Below are positions 17,600 to 26,401 of a stretch of DNA of 64,000 nt, in pieces. This DNA comes from Erysipelotrichia bacterium (GTDB lineage Bacteria > Bacillota_I > Bacilli_A > Erysipelotrichales > Erysipelotrichaceae), in the NCBI GenBank assembly GCA_012520255.1, contig JAAYOQ010000010.1, positions 62,001 through 126,000 on the forward strand, in the 5' to 3' direction. The notes beneath the pieces are model-generated. The model was not told the origin of the DNA. It ran no database searches and saw only the letters and a program-made list of their open reading frames with translations. Numbering within the stretch: position 1 is the first letter of the stretch; the number at the start of each line of letters is the position of its first letter. Position numbers and translations under genes: made by a program.

Positions 17600-18340
17600 T
17601 TACCAGTTGACCGCAATATCCAGTTGTGTTGGATTTCTTTTCGCAAAGCCTCCAGTGTCACAAACAATTCCGATTCCTAAGGAACATTCAACTAGCGAAC
17701 CTCTTGGATACAAATCAAGATTTGCAGCTACCATTACATAATCACCTAGCATTTTTACTCCATCATCTCTAATCCAGTATTTATCAGTATTTCCCATTCT
17801 TCTCATAATTGCCAACACTCCATTCATGTTCAGATTATAGTAAGTTTCCTTACCATTTGGTCCGGTTACTACTCCTAGATAGGCATTTAAAACTTTCCCT
17901 TTCCAGTTATGATTGTAGGTAGCATCTTTCATTGCTTTAACTACTTCTTTGTCAGTAGTTATACTGTTTTTATTAATATAGCATTCTTTATCCTGATAAA
18001 CAACTTTCCAATAGTCAAAGCTATTCTCTCCTATTAAGGTAATTTCTTCATATTTTGGAAGTTCAAATAGTATTCCACTATTTGAAAAAGGTCTACTATA
18101 CAAGACTGTTTTTTCAGTCAGAACAGCTTTTTTGTTTACAGTTTCAAATTCATTTTCAAAATATAATATTCTATCAGCAATACTCTGCTGCTCTTTGCTT
18201 AATAACTCTATAATATTTTCGTCCGATTCAACTGACTGTTTAAGTTCCATTTTATCAGAAAAACTATAGAACAAACCTATAGTCATGATTATTACCAATA
18301 ATAATGTTTTAAAATTTATTTCAATTGTCAATTTTATCAC
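17600..18340 (-). CDS. membrane-anchored SH3b + 3D-domain cell wall protein
   Basis: An N-terminal transmembrane/signal helix (about residues 10-26) is followed by a short coiled region, an SH3b-like domain (residues 75-130, with LYSRPFSNSGILFELPKYEEITLI and YWKVVYQDKECYI), and a C-terminal 3D domain with its conserved Asp residues (VAANLDLYPRGSLVE, VCDTGG, LDIAVNW). 3D domains form the catalytic double-psi barrel of Sps/YocH-type lytic transglycosylases, so a peptidoglycan-remodelling role is likely. The start is GTG 18340 or TTG 18331, both near AAGGAAGAG. No AUG choice is available. Confidence 0.82.
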   Translation of the reverse strand: MIKLTIEINFKTLLLVIIMTIGLFYSFSDKMELKQSVESDENIIELLSKEQQSIADRILYFENEFETVNKKAVLTEKTVLYSRPFSNSGILFELPKYEEITLIGENSFDYWKVVYQDKECYINKNSITTDKEVVKAMKDATYNHNWKGKVLNAYLGVVTGPNGKETYYNLNMNGVLAIMRRMGNTDKYWIRDDGVKMLGDYVMVAANLDLYPRGSLVECSLGIGIVCDTGGFAKRNPTQLDIAVNW

Positions 18341-18451
18341 TCTTCCTTAAATAAAGCTCACTAATTATAACATAATTATCTAATTTGTCATTATTTACAC
18401 TATTTTGGACTCCTTTTGACAACATTTTAATTATAACACTTTCTCTATTTA

Positions 18452-18478
18452 CAAAAAGAAAAGTAGGCCAACCTACTT
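18452..18478 (-). terminator. terminator of the rhaD-like gene
   Basis: On the minus strand AAGTAGG and CCTACTT with a 4-nt loop, overlapping the stop codon, are followed by TTCTTTTT. Confidence 0.85.
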
Positions 18479-19289
18479 ATTCTAAAAACTCTTTACGATA
18501 ATTTAACTTAAAAGCTTTTGCCAACTCCTTTAAGTTTTCGTTTGTAATTATATTAATTTTTTCCAAATGAGCAGTCATCAGATAAATTCTAGCAGCTTTT
18601 TCCGCTGTTTCAATTAAACCAAAGGCTTCATCCAGACTTCTTCCTACTCCATAGATACCATGATGAGCCCAAATAACAAGGCGATACTCTTCCATTTTTT
18701 TAGCTGTTGCTTGTCCAATTTCATTTGTTCCACATACCATCCAAGGCAACACTCCCACTCCTTCAGGGAAAACAATGATACATTCAGTTTCAAACTGCCA
18801 TAGTGTTTTTGAAAAATCCTTATCAGTTAACGGCAAAACATAAGTCAGGGCAGTAATATTATCTGGATGACAATGGGTAACCACTTTATTTGCTGGATCT
18901 ATTTTCAATCTGGTAATGTGACTCATTAGATGAGCAGGAAGTTCACTGGTAAACTTTCCCCCATCACTATAGCCCCATAATAATTGAGCAGTAGTACCAT
19001 CTTCTTTGATTCTAATAATTCCCAAACTCTCCTCTGGATTTTTTTCTATATTTTTAAAATACTTGCCAGTTCCAGTAACAATAAAGTATTTCCCTGCTAA
19101 ATAAGAAGCATCAAAACCTGTTGGAATTTCTCTAATAACTTTAGTTACATCTAAATAAGCAGTTAACTGTTCTTCTTCTAAAAGACAAGATATGTTTCCA
19201 CCATTTCTTTCATCCCATCCTAAGCGATACATATTTGAACACATTTGACATAACTCGACAATAAATGGTGCTTCTAAAATGTTTTTCAT
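18477..19289 (-). CDS. rhaD: rhamnulose-1-phosphate aldolase-like class II aldolase
   Basis: The alignment with E. coli RhaD is strong over its length: WDERNGGNIS, the FIVTGTGKYF segment, TSELPAHLMSH with the catalytic Glu, THCHPDNITALTYV (zinc His pair), FPEGVGVLPWMV and WAHHGIYGVG (third zinc His). RhaD cleaves L-rhamnulose-1-P to DHAP and lactaldehyde. ATG at 19289 is chosen because GGAGG lies just before it; an in-frame ATG at 19301 is part of that ribosome site. No rhaA, rhaB or transporter is present, so the physiological substrate may be another 1-phospho-ketose, such as 5-deoxyribulose-1-P made by MtnA. Confidence 0.9.
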   Translation of the reverse strand: MKNILEAPFIVELCQMCSNMYRLGWDERNGGNISCLLEEEQLTAYLDVTKVIREIPTGFDASYLAGKYFIVTGTGKYFKNIEKNPEESLGIIRIKEDGTTAQLLWGYSDGGKFTSELPAHLMSHITRLKIDPANKVVTHCHPDNITALTYVLPLTDKDFSKTLWQFETECIIVFPEGVGVLPWMVCGTNEIGQATAKKMEEYRLVIWAHHGIYGVGRSLDEAFGLIETAEKAARIYLMTAHLEKINIITNENLKELAKAFKLNYRKEFLE

Positions 19290-19322
19290 TTTTTCCTCCA
19301 TCTTTTATTAAATTTGTTGAAA

Positions 19323-19751
19323 TTATTTGCCGGTGGAACCAAATCCACCATCTCCTCTTTCTGTGTCGTTTAAATTTTCAGCTTCTTCAAACTCAACAGA
19401 TAAGTAAGGCATGATTACCAGTTGAGCAATACGATCTCCTTTATTAACTAACTGATAAGTATCGGTATCATTATGAAGCAAAACAATAATCTCTCCACGA
19501 TAATCTGAATCAATAACTCCCACACAGTTTGCTGGTCTAAGACCCTTTTTAGATGCCAAGCCACTTCTAGCAAATACTCCTCCAAAATAACCTTCAGGAA
19601 TTTCTATAGCCAAACCTGTTGACACTTTAGTGGTATTGTGAGGATAAATAACTTCATCATTTATAGCATATAAATCATAACCTGCTGCATAATCACTGCC
19701 TTTAACAGGAATAACTGCATCTTCATGTAGTTTTTTAATTTTTATTTTCAT
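19323..19751 (-). CDS. dut: deoxyuridine 5'-triphosphate nucleotidohydrolase (dUTPase)
   Basis: This trimeric dUTPase converts dUTP to dUMP and keeps uracil out of DNA. All five motifs are seen: AAGYDLYA, RSGLASKKG, VGVIDSDYRGE, GDRIAQLVI and the C-terminal RGDGGFGSTG that closes over the triphosphate. 142 residues is typical. GGGAGGT precedes the ATG. It lies 33 nt upstream of the rhaD-like gene and may be cotranscribed with it. Confidence 0.96.
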   Translation of the reverse strand: MKIKIKKLHEDAVIPVKGSDYAAGYDLYAINDEVIYPHNTTKVSTGLAIEIPEGYFGGVFARSGLASKKGLRPANCVGVIDSDYRGEIIVLLHNDTDTYQLVNKGDRIAQLVIMPYLSVEFEEAENLNDTERGDGGFGSTGK

Positions 19752-19860
19752 TTTTACCTCCCAGTCAATCTTTATTCTAACAATATCTATTATAACCTAT
19801 TAATCTATTATTAAAATAATCCACTTCCATCTTTAATATCTTTTTTATTTTTTTTGATAA

Positions 19861-19904
19861 ATAAAACCCCATTTTTAAAATAAACTTTATTTTGAAAAAC
19901 GGGG
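19861..19904 (-). terminator. terminator of the second phoU gene
   Basis: On the minus strand CCCC(G)TTTTT pairs with AAAAATGGGG in a long A/T-extended stem, and TTTTATTT follows. This separates phoU from dut. Confidence 0.8.
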
Positions 19905-19943
19905 AAATAATTATTAAATAGCATTTTAAAATATTAATTTGTT

Positions 19944-20591
19944 TTATTCTGATTGTAGTCGAACTCCTTCTACTGCAAAAATTACCCACTCTGCGATATT
20001 AGTCGCATGATCTCCAATACGCTCAAAATATTTAGCTATCATAAGCAAATCTAAAGCATATTCTCCATCATCAACATTTTCAGCAATCAATTTAATAAGT
20101 GTGTCTTTAGCACGAATAAAAGCTTCATCTACCAGATCATCATGTTTTAAAACTTCTCTTGCCAGCTCAACATCCTCATTTACATAGGCATCGATACTTT
20201 CAGTAACCATTTTAATTGTTGCTTCAGCCATAATGCTGATATAAATGCATTCATCTACAATTCTTCCACCAAGAGTAGCAACAATTCCTGCAACATCCTC
20301 TGCCTGATCACCTATTCTTTCCATATCAGTAATCATTTTCAAAGCTGCAGAAATAACGCGAAGATCTTTAGCCACAGGTTGTTGCTGTAATAATAATTTT
20401 AAACAGATTGATTCAATCTCTCGCTCCAGTTCGTCTATTATTAAACCTTCTCTTTTTGCTGTTTTAGCTTTTTCAATGTCACCTTCAAATAATGCTGTAG
20501 TAGCAAGTGTTATCATATTTTCACATTCTGCACCCATTTCAATCATCTTTTTTCTTAAAAGATTCAGTTGTTCATCAAATCTGTTTCTCAT
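19944..20591 (-). CDS. phoU: PhoU-family phosphate regulator, duplicated copy
   Basis: PhoU is an all-helical protein that restrains Pst uptake and PhoR signalling. Both repeats carry the metal-binding patterns (MERIGDQAED and FERIGDHATNIAEW). 215 residues. The ATG at 20591 is preceded by AGGTGA. It is nearly identical over most of its length to the other phoU at 23188-23832, differing mainly in mid-protein residues and the last ten. The 30-40 nt before its start still match the end of pstB, showing that it arose by duplication of a pstB'-phoU segment. It has its own promoter and terminator. Confidence 0.93.
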   Translation of the reverse strand: MRNRFDEQLNLLRKKMIEMGAECENMITLATTALFEGDIEKAKTAKREGLIIDELEREIESICLKLLLQQQPVAKDLRVISAALKMITDMERIGDQAEDVAGIVATLGGRIVDECIYISIMAEATIKMVTESIDAYVNEDVELAREVLKHDDLVDEAFIRAKDTLIKLIAENVDDGEYALDLLMIAKYFERIGDHATNIAEWVIFAVEGVRLQSE

Positions 20592-20601
20592 AATTATCAC
20601 C

Positions 20602-20632
20602 TAAACCTACCTGTAATATCATCTTTTTTAAA
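20602..20632 (-). repeat. residual pstB 3' end upstream of the duplicated phoU
   Basis: Read on the minus strand this encodes KDDITGRFR then TGA, matching the pstB C-terminus EDYITGRFG then TGA at 23838-23867. The homology ends just upstream, marking a duplication breakpoint. Confidence 0.8.
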
Positions 20633-20666
20633 AAGTAATCAAAACTTTCATTAACTTGTCACTTAT

Positions 20667-20675
20667 ATTATAACA
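20667..20675 (-). promoter_or_regulatory. extended -10 promoter of the duplicated phoU
   Basis: The minus strand reads TG-T-TATAAT at 20675-20667. There is no good -35 and no clear Pho box, so this copy may be expressed independently of phosphate. Confidence 0.5.
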
Positions 20676-20866
20676 CTTCCCAAACAAAATCTATAATAAT
20701 GCATACTGATATTTCAGTAAACAATATAATAATATTTAATTTCTGCGATAGTGTTTTTAGCTGTTAAAATTGACTCAATTAAAAGAATTGCTTCATAAAT
20801 CTTCTTAATTAAGAACCAAATTATCAAAAATAAATTTTATGTAGTTTAATTTAAACAATACTTATA

Positions 20867-22513
20867 TTAAAACTGAATAGTTATTGTCGTTCCCTTTTTT
20901 ATGTTACTATCAATTTTTATTGTCCCATCATGGTATGCTACAGCGTTTTTAACTATCGCCAACCCAAGTCCAGTTCCGCCTGTTTCTTTAGAATGACTTT
21001 TATCAACACGATAAAAACGTTCAAAAATACGAGATTGATGTTCAGGAGAAATTCCTATCCCTTCATCACTCACCACAAGAACAATATTGCCATTCTTGTT
21101 TTTAAGTTTAACAGTGACCCTTCCTCCTTTTTCACTATAACGGATAGCATTATCACAAAGATTATAGACAATCTCATAAAGATATCTTCTAATACCTTTC
21201 ATTTCACAAGGTTCACTGTCAACTTCTATTTCAACTTCCTTTTGTTTAGCAAACATAGATAAATCTTCAACAACTTCTTCTACAACTTGATTAAGCATAA
21301 TCATTTCTTTTTCAAGTTCAATATTTTCATCCAATTGAGAAAGATCAATTATATCATTGATTAAAGAAACCAGTCTGCTTGCCTCATCTTTTATATTGCC
21401 AACAAACTTTTTAATATCCTCTTGTTTTACTAAACCATTTTCAAGAAGTTCAGCACTTCCAATAATTGATTGCAGAGGTGTTTTCAGTTCGTGGGAAACA
21501 TTAGCAGTAAATTCTCTACGACTGCGTTCAGCAAATGCTTTTCCTGTAATATCAAACGAGAGAATAACTACTCCGGCAGTTTTTCCTTCTGATTCTATAC
21601 GGTTGATAATGAACTGATATTCATTACCATTTCTCTTTTCTCTTAATTCGCTATGTTTTCCTTTAAGAGCTTTTTGAATAGCATTATTCATTTCCAGGTT
21701 TCTGTCAATAATAAGGAAATCACTGCCAACAGCATCATCTCCAACATTAAATAGTTTTTTTGCAGCATCATTGATACTTATTACTACCCCTTCTTTATTT
21801 AACAAAACCAGTCCTTCACTCATAGATTCAGTAATCTGTTCAAACTCATCAGCTTTTTGATTAAGTTCTTGCATTTGCCTGGTGATTTTATCCTGCTGCT
21901 TGATAATTTTATTGACCATTGGAGAAAGTTCATCATATGTTTCGCCTTCCAACAAATTTTCAACATCCAACTCGTTTAAAGGTTTTACAATACTTTCTGA
22001 CATCTTGTTAGCCAAAATAAAGGCAAGTATTAAGGCAACTAAAATTATCGAAAAAACAGGTGATAACATCCCAAAAATCAAAGCACCCAACGTAATCTGA
22101 TCTACTGATATTCGAATTACATTACCGTTTTTCAATAACTTTGCTTCATAGTAAGTTTTTCGACCCAAAGTTTCTGAATGTCTGGCACTGCTTCCGTTTC
22201 CTGTATCAATTGCTTCAACCACTTCTTCACGATCCAAATGATTTTCCATAAGTGTAGCATCTGTTTGAGAATCATATAAAACTACACCATCATTAGCTAT
22301 CAACGTCAAGCGAAACATCGTAGAATCGAAATTATCAAAATATTCATCTCCAAATTTTTCCACATTGTTTGCCACAATTGAAAGTTCTTCTTTTAATCTG
22401 CTTACCTGTGCTTTATTGAAAAAATCATATAAAAAACTGTTAGCAATAAAAATACTTGCTATTAACACCACCATTGAAGTTATTACTATTGATTTAAATA
22501 TTTTCTTTGTCAT
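20867..22513 (-). CDS. phoR: phosphate-sensing histidine kinase PhoR
   Basis: A 548-residue membrane kinase: transmembrane helix at residues 8-25, an extracytoplasmic sensor of about 120 residues, a second helix (SPVFSIILVALILAFILA), a HAMP-like linker, a PAS domain, HisKA with FTANVSHELKTPL (phospho-His), and HATPase with NLCDNAIRYS, DEGIGIS and GTGLGLAIV. It partners the PhoP encoded upstream. The ATG at 22513 lies inside the end of phoP behind GGAGGG, a 20-nt overlap that couples the two. An in-frame start at 22543 is rejected for lack of a ribosome site. Confidence 0.95.
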   Translation of the reverse strand: MTKKIFKSIVITSMVVLIASIFIANSFLYDFFNKAQVSRLKEELSIVANNVEKFGDEYFDNFDSTMFRLTLIANDGVVLYDSQTDATLMENHLDREEVVEAIDTGNGSSARHSETLGRKTYYEAKLLKNGNVIRISVDQITLGALIFGMLSPVFSIILVALILAFILANKMSESIVKPLNELDVENLLEGETYDELSPMVNKIIKQQDKITRQMQELNQKADEFEQITESMSEGLVLLNKEGVVISINDAAKKLFNVGDDAVGSDFLIIDRNLEMNNAIQKALKGKHSELREKRNGNEYQFIINRIESEGKTAGVVILSFDITGKAFAERSRREFTANVSHELKTPLQSIIGSAELLENGLVKQEDIKKFVGNIKDEASRLVSLINDIIDLSQLDENIELEKEMIMLNQVVEEVVEDLSMFAKQKEVEIEVDSEPCEMKGIRRYLYEIVYNLCDNAIRYSEKGGRVTVKLKNKNGNIVLVVSDEGIGISPEHQSRIFERFYRVDKSHSKETGGTGLGLAIVKNAVAYHDGTIKIDSNIKKGTTITIQF

Positions 22514-23183
22514 TTTTTCCCTCCATACGATAACCAACACCAATTATCGTTTCAATACGAGATCTTTCTACTCCAAGTTTTTGACGAAGGGTTTTAATAT
22601 GCATATCAACTGTTCTTGATTCACCCAAATAATCCAGCCCCCATACTTGTGAAAGTAATTTTTCACGAGAAAATACAATGTTTGTGTTTGACATGAAAAA
22701 TTTTAACAACTCATATTCCTTGAAAGTCAAATCTATCCTTTCGTTATCCACCGTCACAACATGTTCCTTATCATTGAGCATTATAGTTCCTACATTTAAA
22801 ATCTCTTCTTTATATACCGGTTGATAACGACGTAATACAGCTTTAATTCGTGATACCATTTCCATTACACCGAAAGGTTTAACAAGATAATCATCAGCAC
22901 CTATATCCAGACCTAAAATTTTATCCATTTCCGTTCCTTTAGCGGTAGCCATTATTACTGGAATTTCTCTAGTTTTAGGATTATTTCTAATTTCTTTTAA
23001 AATCTCTATTCCATCTTTACCAGGTAACATGATATCTAAAACAATTAAGTCTGGTTGTTCAGTTTTCAGCGCTTCAAGCATCGAAATACCATCAGCAAAG
23101 CCTCTTGCCTCAAATCCTGTCTGCATCAGTGTATATACTTCAATTTCACGAATAGTACTGTCATCATCAACACACCAAATCAT
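22494..23183 (-). CDS. phoP: response regulator PhoP (OmpR family)
   Basis: A receiver domain with acidic pocket (WCVDDD), phospho-acceptor Asp in LIVLDIMLPG, Thr/Lys sites (MATAKG, YLVKPFG), and a C-terminal winged helix (LTFKEYELLKFF, SREKLLSQVWG, RTVDMHIKTLRQKLG). 229 residues. Activated by PhoR, it would bind the Pho box before pstS. Its ATG follows phoU by 4 nt, with AAGGAGAG inside the phoU end. Confidence 0.96.
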   Translation of the reverse strand: MIWCVDDDSTIREIEVYTLMQTGFEARGFADGISMLEALKTEQPDLIVLDIMLPGKDGIEILKEIRNNPKTREIPVIMATAKGTEMDKILGLDIGADDYLVKPFGVMEMVSRIKAVLRRYQPVYKEEILNVGTIMLNDKEHVVTVDNERIDLTFKEYELLKFFMSNTNIVFSREKLLSQVWGLDYLGESRTVDMHIKTLRQKLGVERSRIETIIGVGYRMEGKNDKENI

Positions 23184-23187
23184 ACTC

Positions 23188-23832
23188 TTACTCTCCTTTA
23201 TGGTAACCAGTCACTGAAAAAATTACCCACTCTGCAATATTAGTCGCATGGTCTCCTATACGCTCAAAATATTTAGCTATCATAAGCAAATCTAAAGCAT
23301 ATTCTCCATCATCAACATTTTCAGCAATCATGTTAATTAATGTTTCTTTTACCTGCATAAAAGTCTCATCCACTAAGTCATCATGTCTTAATACCGCTTC
23401 AGCCAGTTTAACATCCTCTTTTACATAAGCATCAATACTTCCAGTAACCATCTTTTTTGTCGCTTCAGCCATAATGCTGATATAAACACATTCATCGCCA
23501 ACCCTTCCGTTTAATGAAGCTACAATTTCTGCAATATCCTCTGCCTGGTCACCTATTCTTTCCATATCAGTAATCATTTTCAAAGCTGCAGAAATAACTC
23601 GAAGATCTTTGGCCACAGGTTGTTGCTGTAATAATAATTTTAAACAGATTGATTCAATTTCTCGCTCTAATTCATCTATTATTAAACCTTCTCTTTTGGC
23701 TGTTTTAGCTTTTTCAATATCTCCTTCAAACAATGCTGTAGTAACAAGTGCTATCAGGTTTTCACACTCTGCACCCATTTCAATCATCTTTCTCCTTAGA
23801 TGATTTAATTGCTCATCAAACCTGCTTCTCAT
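23188..23832 (-). CDS. phoU: PhoU phosphate regulator, operon copy
   Basis: This is the original-position phoU, between pstB and phoP. It has the same two metal-binding helical repeats as the copy at 19944-20591. The ATG at 23832 follows the pstB stop by 5 nt; an overlapping GTG at 23841 is not needed. It links the Pst transporter to PhoR so that signalling is off when phosphate is plentiful. Having two nearly identical PhoU proteins suggests either dosage or separate promoters as the reason to keep both. Confidence 0.95.
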   Translation of the reverse strand: MRSRFDEQLNHLRRKMIEMGAECENLIALVTTALFEGDIEKAKTAKREGLIIDELEREIESICLKLLLQQQPVAKDLRVISAALKMITDMERIGDQAEDIAEIVASLNGRVGDECVYISIMAEATKKMVTGSIDAYVKEDVKLAEAVLRHDDLVDETFMQVKETLINMIAENVDDGEYALDLLMIAKYFERIGDHATNIAEWVIFSVTGYHKGE

Positions 23833-23837
23833 AATAA

Positions 23838-24593
23838 TCACCCAAACCTTCCTGTAATATAATCTTCAGTTCTCTTATCTTTCGGATATGAGAATACTTC
23901 ATCAGTTTTTCCAAACTCGACCAACTCTCCTAAAAGGAAAAATGCAATATTATCTGAAATACGAACTGCCTGTTGCATATTATGAGTCACTATAATTATA
24001 GTATACTTTTCTTTTAACTCCATTATCAAATCTTCAATTCTAGAAGTTGATATTGGGTCAAGAGCCGATGTTGGCTCATCCATTAGCAATACTTTTGGTT
24101 CTACAGCAAGAGCACGTGCAATACAAAGTCTTTGTTGCTGTCCTCCAGAAAGTCCTAGAGCACTCTTCTTAAGTCTATCTTTTACTTCATCCCAGATAGC
24201 CGCATCACGAAGAGCTTTTTCAACAATTTTATCTAATTGTGCTCTATTTGTGATCCCATGTGTTCTTGGGCCATAGGCAACATTATCATAAATACTCATA
24301 GGAAAGGGGTTTGGTTTTTGGAAAACCATTCCTATTTCACGACGTAATTCATTAATATTAATATTCTTATCAAAAATATCTTTATTATTATAATAAACTT
24401 TTCCATCAATTTTCACAATTGGAATCAGGTCATTCATTCTGTTGAGAGTCTTCAAAAATGTAGATTTACCACATCCTGAAGGACCAATCAGAGCAGTAAT
24501 GCTCTTTTCTGGAATCTCTACAGTTATATCTTTTAAGGCTTGATTTTCACCATACCATAAACATAAATCTTTAGTTTCTATTACTTTACTCAT
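23838..24593 (-). CDS. pstB: phosphate ABC transporter ATPase PstB
   Basis: Walker [10 protein letters not shown], a Q-loop in [13 protein letters not shown] (the PstB-specific NPFPMS), signature [15 protein letters not shown], Walker [13 protein letters not shown] and switch His in IIVTHNM. 251 residues. It powers phosphate import through PstC and PstA. ATG overlaps the pstA stop (ATGA), with AGGAGA upstream. Confidence 0.97.
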   Translation of the reverse strand: MSKVIETKDLCLWYGENQALKDITVEIPEKSITALIGPSGCGKSTFLKTLNRMNDLIPIVKIDGKVYYNNKDIFDKNININELRREIGMVFQKPNPFPMSIYDNVAYGPRTHGITNRAQLDKIVEKALRDAAIWDEVKDRLKKSALGLSGGQQQRLCIARALAVEPKVLLMDEPTSALDPISTSRIEDLIMELKEKYTIIIVTHNMQQAVRISDNIAFFLLGELVEFGKTDEVFSYPKDKRTEDYITGRFG

Positions 24594-25429
24594 ATATTTC
24601 TCCTTTTAGCAAAAAATTTTCCTACAAGTGTAGTAGATAAATTTATTAGCAGAGTCAATACCATTAATATAGCAGCTATTGCAAAGGCAACAGCAAACTC
24701 TCCTTCTTCTTTGGCATACACATATAGGGCAACAGTCAAGGTTGCTCCAGGACTTGTAAGTCCTGTAAAGAAGCCATTAATTGCATGGGCAAAACCTGCA
24801 GTAAACAGCAAGGCTGCTGATTCACCGATTATTCTTCCAATCGCAAGAATACAACCGGTTACAACCCCATCAATACAGCCTGGAATTACAACTGTTCTAA
24901 TAACTCGCCATTTGCCGGCTCCTAAACCAAAAGCTCCTTCTCGATAACTTTGTGGTACAGTCTTCAAACTTTCTTGAGTTGTACGCATGATAGTAGGTAA
25001 GTTCATAATTACCAGAGTTAATGCTCCAGCGAGGATACTTGTTCCAAAGTTATTGGAAAACAGCAACATACCAACTAAACCATAAATAATTGACGGAATG
25101 CCGGAAAGAGTTTCTGCAGCATATTCAATTAATTCAACTACTTTTTTATTTTGAGCATATTCATTTAAATATATTGCTGCTCCAACTCCCAGTGGCAACA
25201 CTACTACTAAAGTTGCAATTACTATATATATTGTATTTAAAATATCTGGTAAGATACCTATTCTGTTTTGTAAATAACTTGGTTTTGTGGAAAGTAGTTC
25301 CCAGGTTATATTTGGTAATCCTTTAAGCAGAACATAGCTAAATAAAAATAATACAAGCAAGGCTGTCAGTGCGGTACAAATAAACATTAGTCCGCGCATA
25401 GTATTAATATATATTTTTCTTTTATTCAT
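24590..25429 (-). CDS. pstA: phosphate ABC transporter permease PstA
   Basis: Six hydrophobic segments and the binding-protein-dependent permease loop ([45 protein letters not shown], the EAA motif). 279 residues, typical of PstA. AAGGAG precedes ATG 25429. Follows pstC by 3 nt. Confidence 0.95.
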   Translation of the reverse strand: MNKRKIYINTMRGLMFICTALTALLVLFLFSYVLLKGLPNITWELLSTKPSYLQNRIGILPDILNTIYIVIATLVVVLPLGVGAAIYLNEYAQNKKVVELIEYAAETLSGIPSIIYGLVGMLLFSNNFGTSILAGALTLVIMNLPTIMRTTQESLKTVPQSYREGAFGLGAGKWRVIRTVVIPGCIDGVVTGCILAIGRIIGESAALLFTAGFAHAINGFFTGLTSPGATLTVALYVYAKEEGEFAVAFAIAAILMVLTLLINLSTTLVGKFFAKRRNI

Positions 25430-25432
25430 ATT

Positions 25433-26305
25433 CTATTTCTCCTTCTCTCTTTTTAAGAAGAAATTAAGCACCACATTAATTAACATAATAAACATATACA
25501 GAACTAACGCAATTGAAAACAGAGCATTTCTTTGTAAACTTCCTGGACTTGAATAAGCCATTTCGCTAGATACTGCTGTTGTTAGAAAACGGACACTCTG
25601 GAAAAGCGAAGGCATATTCGCCACATTTCCAGCCACCATCATAACCGCCATTGCTTCTCCAATCGCACGACCAACACCAAGTACAACTGCGGCTGCTATA
25701 CCGCTTTTTGCCGCTGGTACAGATACTCTGAAATATGTCTCTATCGGTGTCGCACCAAGTGCCAATGAGGCATCTTCATATTCTATCGGGACAGCATCAA
25801 GTGCTGTAATCGATACTTTTATGATGTTTGGAAGTATCATTATCGACAATACGATAATAGCTGCCAGTAGACTTGATCCATCCGGAACTTTAAAAATATG
25901 ACGTATTGCTGGAACTAGAATAATCATCCCAACAAGACCATAAACGACTGAAGGTATACCTGCCAAAAGATTAATTGCTGTTTCTAAAGTCGTTCTAACT
26001 TTCTTACTAGCTACTTTTGAAAGATATACAGCAGTAAAGAAACCTATCGGAACCCCAATTACAATTGCCCCTGCAGTGCCATATATACTTGATAGAATAA
26101 ATGGCAAAATCCCAAATTTTGGTTCAGCTGCAGTGGAAGCCCATTCTTTGCCAAACAGGAAATTGATTAAACCGATCTCTCTTATAGCTGGAAGTCCTGA
26201 TATGATAAGGTACACGGTAATAAGTAAAACACATCCTACAGTAATTAAACCGAGGATTAAAAAGATACCATGTACAATATCTTCAAAAATTTTATTTTTT
26301 CTCAT
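25433..26305 (-). CDS. pstC: phosphate ABC transporter permease PstC
   Basis: Partner of PstA. It has N-terminal and five further membrane helices, ETAINLLAGIPSVVYGLVGM, and the EAA loop PIEYEDASLALGATPIETYFRVSVPAA. ATG at 26305 is chosen because GGAGG lies 7 nt upstream; the in-frame ATG at 26311 is too close to it. 290 residues. A stable hairpin sits between pstS and this gene. Confidence 0.95.
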   Translation of the reverse strand: MRKNKIFEDIVHGIFLILGLITVGCVLLITVYLIISGLPAIREIGLINFLFGKEWASTAAEPKFGILPFILSSIYGTAGAIVIGVPIGFFTAVYLSKVASKKVRTTLETAINLLAGIPSVVYGLVGMIILVPAIRHIFKVPDGSSLLAAIIVLSIMILPNIIKVSITALDAVPIEYEDASLALGATPIETYFRVSVPAAKSGIAAAVVLGVGRAIGEAMAVMMVAGNVANMPSLFQSVRFLTTAVSSEMAYSSPGSLQRNALFSIALVLYMFIMLINVVLNFFLKREKEK

Positions 26306-26326
26306 AATCATTCCTCCAATGAAATT

Positions 26327-26354
26327 TAGCGACGATACATAAGTACCGTCGCTA
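26327..26354 (-). promoter_or_regulatory. intercistronic hairpin between pstS and pstC
   Basis: A 12-bp stem (TAGCGACGGTAC with GTATCGTCGCTA, one wobble) and 4-nt loop, with no T-run after it. It is probably a processing or 3'-protection stem that lets pstS mRNA outnumber pstCAB mRNA. Confidence 0.7.
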
Positions 26355-26401
26355 TAAAAACTTTTAACTCTCTAATGCTTTTGCACCTTTATTTAAATAT
26401 A

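Noticed and set aside
17402-17680. Open frame on the plus strand across tmRNA
   Set aside because: It is antisense to the tmRNA and the 3D-domain gene and has no protein-like features.
19777-19989. Minus-strand frame after phoU
   Set aside because: It overlaps the phoU end in another frame and runs through a terminator hairpin.
22744-22752. DnaA box TTATCCACC
   Set aside because: A single site inside phoP coding sequence; no cluster or A/T-rich unwinding region.
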